A stretch of DNA of 64,000 nt from Sphingomonas sp. (GTDB lineage Bacteria; Pseudomonadota; Alphaproteobacteria; Sphingomonadales; Sphingomonadaceae). A program made the position numbers and the translations under genes. Below, one piece after another: positions 8,449 through 17,506 of this stretch. Numbering within the stretch: the stretch's first letter is position 1; every line of letters begins with the position of its first letter. The stretch is taken from assembly GCA_017304655.1 (NCBI GenBank), contig JAFKLY010000007.1, positions 124,001-188,000 of the forward strand, written 5' to 3'. The notes beneath the pieces are model-generated. The model was not told the origin of the DNA. It did not search any database and was given only the letters and a program-made list of their open reading frames with translations.

Positions 8449-9408
8449 TTGACGCGCATTACGCAGGAGATTGCCGATCAGGCCACGGACTGGCTGATGC
8501 GGCAGGATGACATGGCGGCGGCGGACTGGCTGCGTTTCGTCGGGTGGCTGGAATCCGATCCGCGTCATGCCGAGGCGTTTGACCGGCTCACGCTGGCGGA
8601 CGGCGCACTGGCGACAGCGCCTGAACTGGCCACACCTGTGCTGCCTTTACCGGCCAATGATCGGGGAAGTCCGAGCCGGCGTCGCTTGCTGTGGCTGGGC
8701 GGCGGGCTGGCCGGTGCTGCTGCTGCTGCTGCGGTGACACTGCTGGCGCTTCGCCCGGCGCCCGTCGACATGCAGGTGGCGGAAACGCGACCGGGCGAAA
8801 CCCGCCAGATCATGCTGGACGAAGGCAGCCGGGTCGAGCTTGCCGGCGGCAGTCGCCTGCTCATCGACCGTGCGCATCCTCGCCAGGTCGTCATCGAACG
8901 AGGCGAAGCGCTGTTCCATGTGCGGCACGATGCAGCCGATCCCTTCGTCTTGCGGTCCGGCGCGCTTACGGTGCGGGACGTCGGCACAGTGTTCAACGTG
9001 GCGCGGGACGGCGCGGCGTTCCGTGTCGAGGTGGCCGAGGGGGCCGTGCTCTTCCAGCCGGGCAGAGAAGCTATCGCGTTGCGGGCCGGCGCCAGTCTCT
9101 CGGTGCGCGAGGACCTGAAGGAAGTGCGCCTTGGGTCTGTTGATCCGTCGCTCGTTGGTGGCTGGCGCTCCGGCCGGCTGAGTTTCTCCCAGACGCCCGT
9201 GCCTGAAGTGCTGCGCACCATCCAGCGTCTTTACGGGATACAACTGGTCGCCGATGAGCGCTTGTCGTCCCGCACTGTTACCGGCATGATAAGCCTTTCT
9301 GGTGAGGCGCATACGGACGTTCCGCACATTGCCTCCCTGGTCGGGGCGAACTGGCGGACGGATGGTGAGCGTTGGATACTCTCCTCAGTGGAGGAAGCTC
9401 AGCCTTAG
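8449..9408 (+). CDS. FecR-type anti-sigma factor / sigma regulator
   Basis: A 319-residue single-pass membrane regulator that couples the TonB receptor to the FecI sigma factor. The cytoplasmic N-terminus (DUF4880-like: QATDWLMRQDD, DWLRFVGWLESDPRHAEAFDR) precedes a membrane helix at about 80-100 (LLWLGGGLAGAAAAAAVTLL), then the periplasmic FecR domain (ETRQIMLDEGSRVELAGGSR ... DVGTVFNVARDG ... VEVAEGAVLFQPG) and a C-terminal STN-contact region. The start is judged to be TTG at 8449 because a perfect AAGGAGG lies 8 nt before it; the nearest in-frame ATG (8500) would cut the sigma-binding domain. The membrane helix is coded by a GCTGCTGCTGCTGCT tract. It overlaps the next gene by 47 nt. Confidence 0.9.
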   Translation: MTRITQEIADQATDWLMRQDDMAAADWLRFVGWLESDPRHAEAFDRLTLADGALATAPELATPVLPLPANDRGSPSRRRLLWLGGGLAGAAAAAAVTLLALRPAPVDMQVAETRPGETRQIMLDEGSRVELAGGSRLLIDRAHPRQVVIERGEALFHVRHDAADPFVLRSGALTVRDVGTVFNVARDGAAFRVEVAEGAVLFQPGREAIALRAGASLSVREDLKEVRLGSVDPSLVGGWRSGRLSFSQTPVPEVLRTIQRLYGIQLVADERLSSRTVTGMISLSGEAHTDVPHIASLVGANWRTDGERWILSSVEEAQP

Positions 9409-11737
9409 GTTCGTTGCTCTGATCGGTTGCTGGTTGATGCCGGCGATGCCGGGTCAGGCCGCCTGCCAGAAGGTCGCAATCCCCGCCACGTCGCTGGATC
9501 GCGCGCTGCTCGTGCTGGCACAGCAGACCGGCGTCGACATTGCGAGTACGGAGGCCGATCTGGGCAAGGCGCGCGCCGATCGGGTCGAGGGCTGTCTGTC
9601 CGTCGGTGAGGCGCTGAGCCGGCTGACGCGTGCGTCGGGTTTTCGCGCCATACCGGCCGGCGCACGCAGCTACCGGATCGTGAAGGCGGCGTCGCCGTCG
9701 GATCGACCGGAGAAACGGACGAGTATCGCCGATTCGCCGTGGGCCGAAGTCGTCGTCACCGGCGCGAAGCTGCCAGTGCCGTTACTGCGCTTTCCCGGCA
9801 GTGTGCAGATCATCGATGCAGATTCGCGTGCCGGTTTCACGCGCGGAACCACTATGGACGACCTGGCCAGCCGCGCGCCTATTCTGCAGAAAACGGAACT
9901 TGGCGTCGGCCGCAACAAGCTGTTCATCCGCGGCATTGCCGACAGCAGCTTCAACGGGCCGACCCAATCGACCGCCACGCTCTATTTCGGCGATGTGCAA
10001 CTGGTCTATGCCGGGCCGGAGCCAGCGCTCAGCCTCTATGACATGGCGAGCGTCGAGATTCTCGAAGGGCCGCAGGAAACGCTCTACGGGGCAGGAGCGA
10101 TCAGCGGTATCGTGCGCCTGACCCCGCGTGCGGTCGATCTGGAAGCGGTGGCGGGCTCCGCTGCCATGGGCCTGACCGTGACGCAACGCGGCGCGCCGGG
10201 CTACGACCTGAGCGGAATGATCAACCTGCCCATCCTGCGCGAAGAAGCCGGCGTGCGGCTCGTTGGCTACCGCTCACGGGACGGAGGCTATATCGACGAT
10301 CGTGAGCGGTCGCTGAGCGACGTCAACCGGACCGAGACGATCGGCGGCCGGGCGAGCCTGCGGATCGAGCCGGGTGATGGCTGGTCGATCGATTTGGGGC
10401 TGCTCGGCCAGCGGATCGACGCCGCCGACGCGAACTATGCCGAAAGGACGGTTGGGCCACTGGCGCGCCGCGCCGCGCTTGCCCAGCCCTATCGCAGCGG
10501 CATTTGGCTGGCCCGTGCCGTGGTGCACCGGCAATGGGACAGCGGCATCGAGATGACCTCCGCCACGGGCATGGTGCGCACTGACACGAGCGACAGTTTC
10601 GATGCGACGCGCGCATATTCGTTCTTCAATGTGCCGCTGAGCTATCAGGTCGAGAATGATGGCTTGCTGATCAGCCACGAAACCCGCCTTTCCCGTTCCA
10701 GCGCGCGCGCGACCTCCTGGGTCGTCGGTGCGGCCTTCCTCTATGATCGCGACGCGCAGAGCCGCGTGGTCAAGCTGCCGACTACGCCGTTCGAGATCGT
10801 TGGCGTGACGAACATCACGCGGAGCGCGGCCTTGTTCGGCCAGGCGACCGTTCCGGTAACGTCGAGGCTTGCGTTGACGCTCGGCGCGCGCGCCTCGATT
10901 GCCCGGACGCACGGCAAGCCATCGCTCGTGCCGCGCGAGGCGCCGAGCGAGGCCGGGCTGCTGCTGCGGCGCGCCGAGCCGGCTTTGGCGCTCTCCTGGC
11001 TGTTGCAGCCACGCCTTGCCGCCTTCGCACGCTTCCAGTCCGGCTATCGCACCGGCGGCATCGCCGTTGCGCGCGGCATTGGCCGGGTGGCCAATTTTCG
11101 CTCCGATTCCATCCGCGTGGGGGAGATCGGGCTACGGCTCGAACGGGCGGGCACGCGCGGCCTTGCTCTCTCGACAGCTCTCTCTGTGGCTCGCTGGAAA
11201 GATATCCAGGCCGATCTGTTCAGTAGCCGCAGCCAGCCTTACACGGACAACATCGGCGACGCCGACATCGTCGCGCTAGAAGCGACGGGTGACTGGATTC
11301 CGCTTGACGGATGGCGTGGCAGCTTCGCCCTGCTCTGGACGCAGAACAGGACACACGGGCCGCTTGCCGCTACCTCCGAGCTCTACAATCGCCGCCTGCC
11401 GGACACGCCACCCTTCTCGGCCAGTCTCGACCTTCGATACGAGCGGCGGCTGACCGGCGGGCGCGCGGTCGCACTCGCTGCGAATGCGCGCTATGTTGGC
11501 CGTTCGGTGCTGGGGGCGGGAAGCTTCCTCGATATCAGTCAGGGCGATTATGTCACGCTGGGCCTGTCGGGTGCCTGGCGATGGAACAATCTGGAAGCGA
11601 CGATCGACGTCGATAACCTCACCAATCGCAGCGCCGCGCGCTTCGCGATGGGTAATCCGCTCACTGTCGGTTTTCGCGATCAGACCGTTCCCCTGCGTCC
11701 GCGAAATGTGCGGCTTGGCCTGGGCCTGCGTTGGTGA
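9362..11737 (+). CDS. TonB-dependent receptor with N-terminal STN signalling domain (FecA/FpvA type)
   Basis: A 791-residue outer membrane receptor. A signal peptide (KLSLRFVALIGCWLMPAMPGQA) is followed by an STN domain at about 37-105 (IPATSLDRALLVLAQQTGVD ... VEGCLSVGEALSRLTRASGF), the part that talks to FecR. Then come the plug (AEVVVTGAK TonB box region, VGRNKLFIRGIADSSFNGPT, VEILEGPQETLYGAGAISG) and a 22-strand barrel ending in an aromatic terminal residue (LGLGLRW). The plug motif usually reads GPQGTLYG; here it is GPQETLYG. The order sigma-FecR-receptor implies self-induction by the imported ligand, probably an iron-siderophore or haem compound, although the ligand cannot be read from the sequence. 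Start ATG 9362 is chosen over 9302 because the signal peptide begins soon after it. Confidence 0.92.
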   Translation: MVSVGYSPQWRKLSLRFVALIGCWLMPAMPGQAACQKVAIPATSLDRALLVLAQQTGVDIASTEADLGKARADRVEGCLSVGEALSRLTRASGFRAIPAGARSYRIVKAASPSDRPEKRTSIADSPWAEVVVTGAKLPVPLLRFPGSVQIIDADSRAGFTRGTTMDDLASRAPILQKTELGVGRNKLFIRGIADSSFNGPTQSTATLYFGDVQLVYAGPEPALSLYDMASVEILEGPQETLYGAGAISGIVRLTPRAVDLEAVAGSAAMGLTVTQRGAPGYDLSGMINLPILREEAGVRLVGYRSRDGGYIDDRERSLSDVNRTETIGGRASLRIEPGDGWSIDLGLLGQRIDAADANYAERTVGPLARRAALAQPYRSGIWLARAVVHRQWDSGIEMTSATGMVRTDTSDSFDATRAYSFFNVPLSYQVENDGLLISHETRLSRSSARATSWVVGAAFLYDRDAQSRVVKLPTTPFEIVGVTNITRSAALFGQATVPVTSRLALTLGARASIARTHGKPSLVPREAPSEAGLLLRRAEPALALSWLLQPRLAAFARFQSGYRTGGIAVARGIGRVANFRSDSIRVGEIGLRLERAGTRGLALSTALSVARWKDIQADLFSSRSQPYTDNIGDADIVALEATGDWIPLDGWRGSFALLWTQNRTHGPLAATSELYNRRLPDTPPFSASLDLRYERRLTGGRAVALAANARYVGRSVLGAGSFLDISQGDYVTLGLSGAWRWNNLEATIDVDNLTNRSAARFAMGNPLTVGFRDQTVPLRPRNVRLGLGLRW

Positions 11738-11893
11738 AGCAGGTGTTGTGAGTGCCGCATCCTGTGAGAGAGGATGGACGAGAAGTCTGACTGTGTTGCC
11801 CGCTGTTTGGGGTGTCGGATGTTGTGTGCCGGCGCGCTGATCCTGGCTTCAATACTGCCGGACCTGCGACGATCCATGCCTCATCCAGTTGAA

Positions 11894-11911
11894 ATTCCTA
11901 CAGGCAGGAAA
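11894..11911. promoter_or_regulatory. Predicted TetR operator O1
   Basis: ATTCCT-ACAGGC-AGGAAA is an 18-bp palindrome with 6-bp arms and a 6-bp spacer, 81 bp before the receptor start. It matches the pattern ATTCYN-N6-AGGAAW found at four sites in this window, all in front of the catabolic units. Confidence 0.6.
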
Positions 11912-11939
11912 AGCCGTTGCCAGTCGGGCTAAATTCCCT

Positions 11940-11957
11940 ATTCTGCGAAATAGGAAT
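11940..11957. promoter_or_regulatory. Predicted TetR operator O2
   Basis: ATTCTG-CGAAAT-AGGAAT has the same spacing as O1 and lies 46 bp further on, 34 bp before the receptor start. The right arm is perfect and the left arm is degenerate at its last base. An overlapping larger imperfect repeat, AATTCCCTATT facing AATAGGAATT, also covers it. Two sites before one gene suggest cooperative control. Confidence 0.6.
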
Positions 11958-11991
11958 TGATTCGATAACAGAATCAGACGGGAGAGGAAAA

Positions 11992-14445
11992 ATGAAGGCG
12001 ATGCTGCTTTGCTCCGCTGCGGCGGGGGTGTTGATCTGTGCCGTCCCGGTGATGGCGCAATCCCAGACCGTTGCTCCGCAGGCTTCCGAAGCCGATCAGG
12101 GGCTTGAAGAAATCATCGTGACCGCGCAGCGCGTGCAGGAGAGCAGCCAGCGCGCGCCGATCGCGCTCGACGTGGTCAATCCCGGCGAACTGCTCCGGCA
12201 GAATGTCGTACGCGCCGAGGATCTTTCCAGGACATCGCCGTCTCTGGCGTCCAACAGTGGCGGCGGGCCCACCACGGTGTTCTTCGTGCGTGGCGTCGGC
12301 AACGCGACGGTCAATGCCTATTCAGACCCGGCGATCGCCTTCAACTATGATGGCGTCTATATTGGCCGGCCCTCGTCGACATCAGGGATGTTCTACGATC
12401 TTCAGCGCGTGGAGGTTCTCAAGGGGCCGCAGGGCACCCTGTACGGCCGCAATGCGACGGGCGGCGCGATCAACGTCATTCCCGTCCGGCCGAAGCTTGG
12501 CGAAACCTCAGGGCAGGTCACGGTCGGTTATGGCAATTATGACTGGCTGACGGGGCAGGCTGCGCTCAATCTGCCGATAGGCGAAAAGGCGGCCGTGCGC
12601 GTGGCGGGCATGATGTCCAGCCGCGATGGCTTCATGACTGACGGGACCGGCAAGCAGCGCGAATATGCGTTTCGCGGTCAGCTCTATGTCGAACCGAGCG
12701 AGGAACTGACGCTGCGCCTCGGCGTGGACTATGCGCATCAGGGCGGCAGCGGCGCTTCTGGCTTTTATATAGGCGCAGTGAACCCGACCTTCGGGCCGAC
12801 CGGCTTTACCGGATACAGCTATGTCCCGACCGGCTTCGACCGCAATCAGGGCCTTCTGGACCCGCGCTCGAACGCGCTGCAGAGCAGCCGTTTCGTCGGC
12901 CAGGTGGGCCGCACCGGCGCTGTCGTCGATGGTGTACCCTATAACGACAATGATTATTGGGGCGTTTCGGCTGAACTGAACTGGAAGACGGATGCGGGGA
13001 CGCTGACGATCCAGCCGGCCTATCGCGAGGGCAATCTCGATTACACCTTCAACGGTGTGTTCCGCGCCGGCGGTGTCAAGGAAAAGGACAAGCAGACCAG
13101 CGTCGAGGCGCGCTGGGCGGGGCAGGTCGGCCCGGCAATCGATTATCTCGTGGGCGGCATGTATTTCGATGAGGACATTGATGTCCCCTTCGCTTTCTAC
13201 AACCAGTCGACACTGACCCCGTATCAGAATTTCAAGACTGCGACGGAGAGCTGGGCGGGCTTTGGCAAGCTCACCGTGCGTCCGGTCGAGAAGCTCAGCC
13301 TTACCGCCGCGGGCCGCTATACGTCCGACAAGAAGCGGTTTGACGGGTTGTCGCAGGTCTACATCCTGTTCTGCGGCAATCCCGCGCCGCCCCAGGATTT
13401 CTGCCCCACGCTGCCCTTCACGCCGCTGGTCGGCAGTGCGGCTGAACTGGAGAGCTTCTACACCTCGCGCGGCTTCCCCGTCACGTCGGTGCCGCTCTAT
13501 GTGCTGCCGCCGGTGGCGGGCGGATCGCAGACCGCGCCGTTCGTGCTGCGCTCGCCGATCGCGATCAATGCGGGACTGAAGAACGAGAAGTTCACTTACC
13601 GGCTTGCGGCGCAATATGACCTTTCGCCCCGCAACATGATCTATGCGAGCTTCGAGACCGGTTATCATGCCGGCGGCTTTTCCTTCGCGCGCGGCGTGGA
13701 GAGCTATGCGCCGGAGACGATCAAGGCCTACACCATCGGCAGCAAGAACCGCTTCCTGGGCAACCGGCTGCAGGTGAACGTCGAGGGTTTCATCTGGAAG
13801 TACAAAAACCAGCAGTACAGCCAGTTCGGCTATGATCTGGGTAATCCGCCCTCGACTGTCTTCCTGACGCGGAACATCGGCGACAGCACGATCAAGGGTA
13901 TCGATCTCGACGTCGAGTTCCTTGCCACGCCCAACACGCTGCTGTCGGCGAATGTGCAGTATCTCGACACGAAATATGACAGCTTCGTCTACTTCGCGCC
14001 GAACCAGGGCTTGCCGCCCAACACCACCTGCGCCTTTGCGCCGACCACGCAGACCACGCCGGGCGGCTCGACGGTCAACGTGTTCCGCGTCGATTGCTCC
14101 GGCAAGCAGGCGTTCAACTCGCCCAAATGGTCGTTCAATCTCGATGCGCAGCAGACCATCCCGCTGGGCGATTACAAGCTGATGCTGCAGGCGGGGACGC
14201 GCTACCGCAGCAGCAGCTATTCCTCAGCCGACTATCTGCCCTATCTGCGCTCCGAAGCGACCTTCGTCAGCAATGCCTCGATCACGGTGTCGGCCGCCGA
14301 CGATCGCTGGTTCGCCAGCCTCTATGTCTTCAATATCGAGGATAATCAGCGGCTGATCGGCGGCACGACCAACTCGGCGGGGTTGATCTCGGCCGCGGCA
14401 GAGCAGCCGCGCACCTGGGGTGTGCGGATCGGCGGAAAATTCTAA
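11992..14445 (+). CDS. TonB-dependent receptor, substrate importer of the catabolic cluster
   Basis: An 817-residue outer membrane receptor without an STN domain. The start ATG at 11992 follows GGGAGAGG and gives a clean signal peptide (MKAMLLCSAAAGVLICAVPVMA, cut before Q). The TonB box region reads EEIIVTAQRVQESSQRAPI, the plug shows RVEVLKGPQGTLYGRNATGG, and the barrel ends in VRIGGKF. The plug-plus-barrel form with the IIVTAQ box is the large sphingomonad class often linked to uptake of aromatic or plant-derived compounds rather than iron. Two predicted operators lie directly upstream and a third of the same type lies between this gene and the catabolic operon, so I infer that it imports the substrate of that pathway. 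Substrate not identifiable. Confidence 0.93.
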   Translation: MKAMLLCSAAAGVLICAVPVMAQSQTVAPQASEADQGLEEIIVTAQRVQESSQRAPIALDVVNPGELLRQNVVRAEDLSRTSPSLASNSGGGPTTVFFVRGVGNATVNAYSDPAIAFNYDGVYIGRPSSTSGMFYDLQRVEVLKGPQGTLYGRNATGGAINVIPVRPKLGETSGQVTVGYGNYDWLTGQAALNLPIGEKAAVRVAGMMSSRDGFMTDGTGKQREYAFRGQLYVEPSEELTLRLGVDYAHQGGSGASGFYIGAVNPTFGPTGFTGYSYVPTGFDRNQGLLDPRSNALQSSRFVGQVGRTGAVVDGVPYNDNDYWGVSAELNWKTDAGTLTIQPAYREGNLDYTFNGVFRAGGVKEKDKQTSVEARWAGQVGPAIDYLVGGMYFDEDIDVPFAFYNQSTLTPYQNFKTATESWAGFGKLTVRPVEKLSLTAAGRYTSDKKRFDGLSQVYILFCGNPAPPQDFCPTLPFTPLVGSAAELESFYTSRGFPVTSVPLYVLPPVAGGSQTAPFVLRSPIAINAGLKNEKFTYRLAAQYDLSPRNMIYASFETGYHAGGFSFARGVESYAPETIKAYTIGSKNRFLGNRLQVNVEGFIWKYKNQQYSQFGYDLGNPPSTVFLTRNIGDSTIKGIDLDVEFLATPNTLLSANVQYLDTKYDSFVYFAPNQGLPPNTTCAFAPTTQTTPGGSTVNVFRVDCSGKQAFNSPKWSFNLDAQQTIPLGDYKLMLQAGTRYRSSSYSSADYLPYLRSEATFVSNASITVSAADDRWFASLYVFNIEDNQRLIGGTTNSAGLISAAAEQPRTWGVRIGGKF

Positions 14446-14480
14446 CGGGCATCCGCTTCCCAAACCAATCAAACCTGATT

Positions 14481-14498
14481 ATTCCTGAGTGTAGGAAT
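14481..14498. promoter_or_regulatory. Predicted TetR operator O3
   Basis: ATTCCT-GAGTGT-AGGAAT is the most perfect copy of the 18-bp palindrome (6-bp arms, 6-bp spacer). It ends 17 bp before the ATG of the dioxygenase gene, so a bound repressor would block the promoter or early transcribed region of the first catabolic unit. Confidence 0.65.
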
Positions 14499-14515
14499 TT
14501 AGAGTCGGAGGAATT

Positions 14516-15424
14516 ATGTCGGCGTCAGTCAACGATCTCTCTTATGTCGCGCTGGCAGTGCCCGATCTGCCGGCGGAACGGGCCTTCTTCGGCGAGACCT
14601 GGGGTCTTGTCGAGGTCGGCGAGCAGGACGGCAAGGTCTATTTCGCGGCGGAGTCGTCACCTTATCCCTATGTCATTCGGCTGCGGCAGGATGCTGAGCG
14701 AAAGACGGATCTGATCAGCTTTTCGGCGAGCTCGCGGGCTGATGTCGATGCGCTGTTCGCACAAGCGCAGGCAGCGGACTGCAAGATCATCTCCGCACCC
14801 GGCGATGCGGAAGGCCCGGCCGGAGGCTATGCCTTCCGCTTTTTCGACCCCGATGGCCGCGCGCTCGAGGTCGTCAGTGACGCAAAAACGCGAACGCCGC
14901 GTGCGCTCGCCAAGGGGGAAGCGATCCCCACCGGTCTCAGTCATATCGTGTTCCACACGCCGGATCCGGCCAAGCTCGTCGCCTTCTATGAGACAGTGCT
15001 GGGGTTCCGGCTGACCGACTGGATCGGCACCTTCATGGCGTTCCTGCGCTGCAATCCCGTCCATCACCGGCTGGCGATCCTGCCCGGACCGCCGGCTTTG
15101 AACCACGTCGCCTTCGACGTGGCGTCGGTCGACGAGATGATGCGCGGCCTGGCGCGCCTGCACGAAAAGGGCGTGACCTTGTCCTGGGGACCGGGTCGGC
15201 ACACGGCGGGCAACAACACCTTCACTTATTATCTGACGCCCAACGGCAATGCCGTTGAATATACCTCGGACCTGGAGGAAGTGGACGAGGCAAGCTGGCA
15301 GCCCACGGTCTATGAATTCACGCCGAGCATCACGGATCAGTGGGGGACCGGCCGTATCATTCCGGGTAATGTGCCCCATGCCGAAATGACGCCCGACAAG
15401 GGCCTGTGGCAGGTGCCGGCATGA
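14516..15424 (+). CDS. Extradiol-type ring-cleavage dioxygenase (two-domain VOC protein)
   Basis: A 302-residue protein made of two vicinal-oxygen-chelate modules (about 5-120 and 138-255), the layout and length of 2,3-dihydroxybiphenyl and catechol 2,3-dioxygenases. The three Fe(II) ligands expected in the second module are present: His143 (LSHIVFHTPD), His197 (LNHVAFDV) and Glu248 (NGNAVEYTSDL). The stretch GRHTAGNNTFTYYLTPNG leading to Glu248 nearly matches the extradiol signature, with Thr where a hydrophobic residue is usual. It would open a catecholic ring next to its hydroxyls. A ribosome binding site (GGAGGAATT) precedes the ATG. Its stop overlaps the next start by ATGA, and predicted operator O3 is directly upstream. 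Ring substrate unknown. Confidence 0.85.
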   Translation: MSASVNDLSYVALAVPDLPAERAFFGETWGLVEVGEQDGKVYFAAESSPYPYVIRLRQDAERKTDLISFSASSRADVDALFAQAQAADCKIISAPGDAEGPAGGYAFRFFDPDGRALEVVSDAKTRTPRALAKGEAIPTGLSHIVFHTPDPAKLVAFYETVLGFRLTDWIGTFMAFLRCNPVHHRLAILPGPPALNHVAFDVASVDEMMRGLARLHEKGVTLSWGPGRHTAGNNTFTYYLTPNGNAVEYTSDLEEVDEASWQPTVYEFTPSITDQWGTGRIIPGNVPHAEMTPDKGLWQVPA

Positions 15425-16536
15425 TCCGCAGCGCGCTTATCGTCGGCGGCGGCGTCGGTGGGATGACTGCCGCGATTGCGCTCAGGCGTATCGGGGTCGA
15501 AGTCGTCCTCATCGACGCGGATCCGCAATGGCGGGTCTATGGCGCAGGGATCAGCGTGACCGGCATTTCCCTGCGGGCGTTCGATGCGTTGGGGATTCTC
15601 GATCAGGTGCGCGCGCGCGGCCATGTCGGCGCGGGCATGCGTGGCAAGACCGCCGCCGGACAGACAGTCATGGAACCGCCGGTTCCGGAAAATCCGCAGC
15701 CGATCCAGCAGGGCGGGGGCATCATGCGGCCGGTGCTGCACGATATCCTGTCCACCACAGTCCGCGCCGAGGGGGTCGACGTTCGGCTCGGCCTCAAGGT
15801 GGAGACGCTGGCGCAGGACGCGCAGGGTGTCGAGGTGACGTTCAGCGACGGCAGCGCCGGGCGCTACGATCTCGTCGTTGGCGCCGATGGCATCTATTCG
15901 CAGATTCGGGGCATGATCTTCCCGGATGCGCCTGCGCCGAAGTTCACGGGCCAGGGCTGCTGGCGCGTAGTGGCCAAGCGCCCGCCCGAAGTGGATCGCA
16001 CGGAAATGTATTTCGGCGGACCTGTGAAACTGGGGATCAATCCGGTTTCGAAGGACGAGATGTACATGTTCATCCTTGAGCATGTGCCGGACAACCCGTT
16101 CTTTCCGGAAGCGGAGATGATCGAGCATGTCCGCGGGCTGCTGGCGCCCTTTGGGGGGGCTGTTCCGGCAGTCCGCGACGGTCTCACCGATCCTGCAAAG
16201 ATCAACTACCGCCCGCTGGAATGGCTGCTGCTTCCCAAGCCATGGTACAACGGTCGCGTGGTGCTGATCGGCGACGCGGCGCATGCGACGACGCCGCACA
16301 TGGCGAGCGGGGCCGGCATGGCGGCCGAGGACGGGCTTGTGCTCGCCGAGGAATTGCAGCGGCATGACACGATCACGGACGCGCTCCATGCCTTCATGGA
16401 GCGGCGGTTCGAACGAGCACGCCTCGTCGTCGAGAATAGCGTGAAGATCGGTGAGATGGAGATGGCCGGCGACCTCTCCAACAAGGGGCCGGCGATGCTC
16501 GGCGCGACCATGGGGCAGCTCCAGGCACCTTACTGA
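15421..16536 (+). CDS. FAD-dependent aromatic monooxygenase (salicylate/p-hydroxybenzoate hydroxylase family)
   Basis: A 371-residue class A flavin monooxygenase that uses NAD(P)H and O2 to hydroxylate phenolic rings. The FAD-binding Rossmann motif is at residues 5-33 (LIVGGGVGGMTAAIALRRIG with acidic VLIDAD after it). The DG motif reads VVGADGIYSQIR, and the GD motif reads VLIGDAAHATTPHMASGAG. Both are typical of the p-hydroxybenzoate hydroxylase group. The ATG overlaps the dioxygenase stop, so the two are coupled; together they suggest hydroxylation followed by ring opening. The nearest described relatives are salicylate 1-monooxygenase and 3-hydroxybenzoate 6-monooxygenase types, but the substrate pocket cannot be assigned from sequence alone. 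Confidence 0.88.
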   Translation: MIRSALIVGGGVGGMTAAIALRRIGVEVVLIDADPQWRVYGAGISVTGISLRAFDALGILDQVRARGHVGAGMRGKTAAGQTVMEPPVPENPQPIQQGGGIMRPVLHDILSTTVRAEGVDVRLGLKVETLAQDAQGVEVTFSDGSAGRYDLVVGADGIYSQIRGMIFPDAPAPKFTGQGCWRVVAKRPPEVDRTEMYFGGPVKLGINPVSKDEMYMFILEHVPDNPFFPEAEMIEHVRGLLAPFGGAVPAVRDGLTDPAKINYRPLEWLLLPKPWYNGRVVLIGDAAHATTPHMASGAGMAAEDGLVLAEELQRHDTITDALHAFMERRFERARLVVENSVKIGEMEMAGDLSNKGPAMLGATMGQLQAPY

Positions 16537-16555
16537 AACAAGAAGAGGACGGAAC

Positions 16556-17491
16556 ATGACATTCGGTCTGGCGAAGCTGCGTAACGGCGGCGTGGTGCTG
16601 GTTGCGGGCGACAGGATGATGCCGGTCGCCGGGGCTGGCGACGTGCTTGCCCTGCTCGATGATTGGGATGCGGCGCTGCCGCGGCTGGCGGCGATCGCGA
16701 AGGCGGGCGAGGGGGCTGTGCCGCTCGACGAGTCCGCACTGGACGTACCCTACCGGCCGCGCCAGGTCTTCTGCACCGGCGCCAATTATCGCAAGCATGT
16801 GATCGGCCTCATCATGGGCGATCCCTCCATGCGCACGCCGGGCGACGAAGACATTTCCGACGACGAGCGCCGCGCGCGGGCGGAAAAGGTGATGGATGAA
16901 CGCGCCAAGGCCACGGCGCCTTATTGCTTCATCAAGCTGCCCTCCTGCGTGGTGGGGCCGAACGAGCCGGTCGTCCTGCCGCGCAATGTGCAGAAGCCCG
17001 ACTGGGAGCTGGAACTGGGCGTGGTGATCGGCAAGCGCGCCCGGCATGTGACGCCCGAACAGGCCATGGACTATGTCGCCGGTTTCGTGGTGGTGAACGA
17101 TGTGACCGCGCGGGAGCATATCTTCCGCCGCGATGCCGGCGGGCTGGGCGCCGATTGGCTCTCGGGCAAGTGCTTCCCGACTTTCCTGCCCTTCGGGCCG
17201 ATGGTCGTTCCGCGCCAGTTCGTCGCCGATCCCTATGATCTCACCATTCGCCTCGCGGTCAACGGCAAGGTCTATCAGGACGAGTCCACGGCCGACATGC
17301 TGATCAGCATCGAGCGGCAGCTGGCCTATCTCTCAGACCGGGTGGAACTGATGCCGGGCGACGTCATCTGCACCGGCTCGCCTTATGGCAATGGCTCAGC
17401 CTTCGGTGTTTTCCTCCAGCCCGGCGACGTGATGGAAGGATCGATCACGGGTCTCGGTACACAGCGCAACCCGTGCGTGGCGGAAGGTTGA
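16556..17491 (+). CDS. Fumarylacetoacetate hydrolase family protein (short form)
   Basis: A 311-residue member of the FAH superfamily that hydrolyses, decarboxylates or isomerises the ketoacids made by ring cleavage. The catalytic core begins at about residue 65 with RQVFCTGANYRKHVIG. The metal-binding acidic residues are visible in DWELELGVVIGKRARHV (E-x-E form), and the core continues with FVVVNDVTARE, SGKCFPTFLPFGP and ELMPGDVICTGSPYGNG. A long acidic helix (DDERRARAEKVMDERAK) is inserted between the first motif and IKLPSCVVGP. The ATG at 16556 follows AGAGGACGG. It closes the first catabolic unit and runs tail to tail with tetR. The probable role is processing of the dioxygenase product. 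Confidence 0.88.
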   Translation: MTFGLAKLRNGGVVLVAGDRMMPVAGAGDVLALLDDWDAALPRLAAIAKAGEGAVPLDESALDVPYRPRQVFCTGANYRKHVIGLIMGDPSMRTPGDEDISDDERRARAEKVMDERAKATAPYCFIKLPSCVVGPNEPVVLPRNVQKPDWELELGVVIGKRARHVTPEQAMDYVAGFVVVNDVTAREHIFRRDAGGLGADWLSGKCFPTFLPFGPMVVPRQFVADPYDLTIRLAVNGKVYQDESTADMLISIERQLAYLSDRVELMPGDVICTGSPYGNGSAFGVFLQPGDVMEGSITGLGTQRNPCVAEG

Positions 17492-17506
17492 ACCGTGGCG
17501 CTTGCC

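Noticed and set aside
11759..11777. CATCCT-N7-AGGATG palindrome after the first TonB receptor
   Set aside because: It looks similar to the TetR operators but has different outer bases and a 7-bp spacer, and it is not at the matching promoter distance; it is probably chance or a weak hairpin.
12508..13668. 386-codon open frame on the minus strand
   Set aside because: It lies wholly antisense to the TonB receptor barrel and shows no domain.
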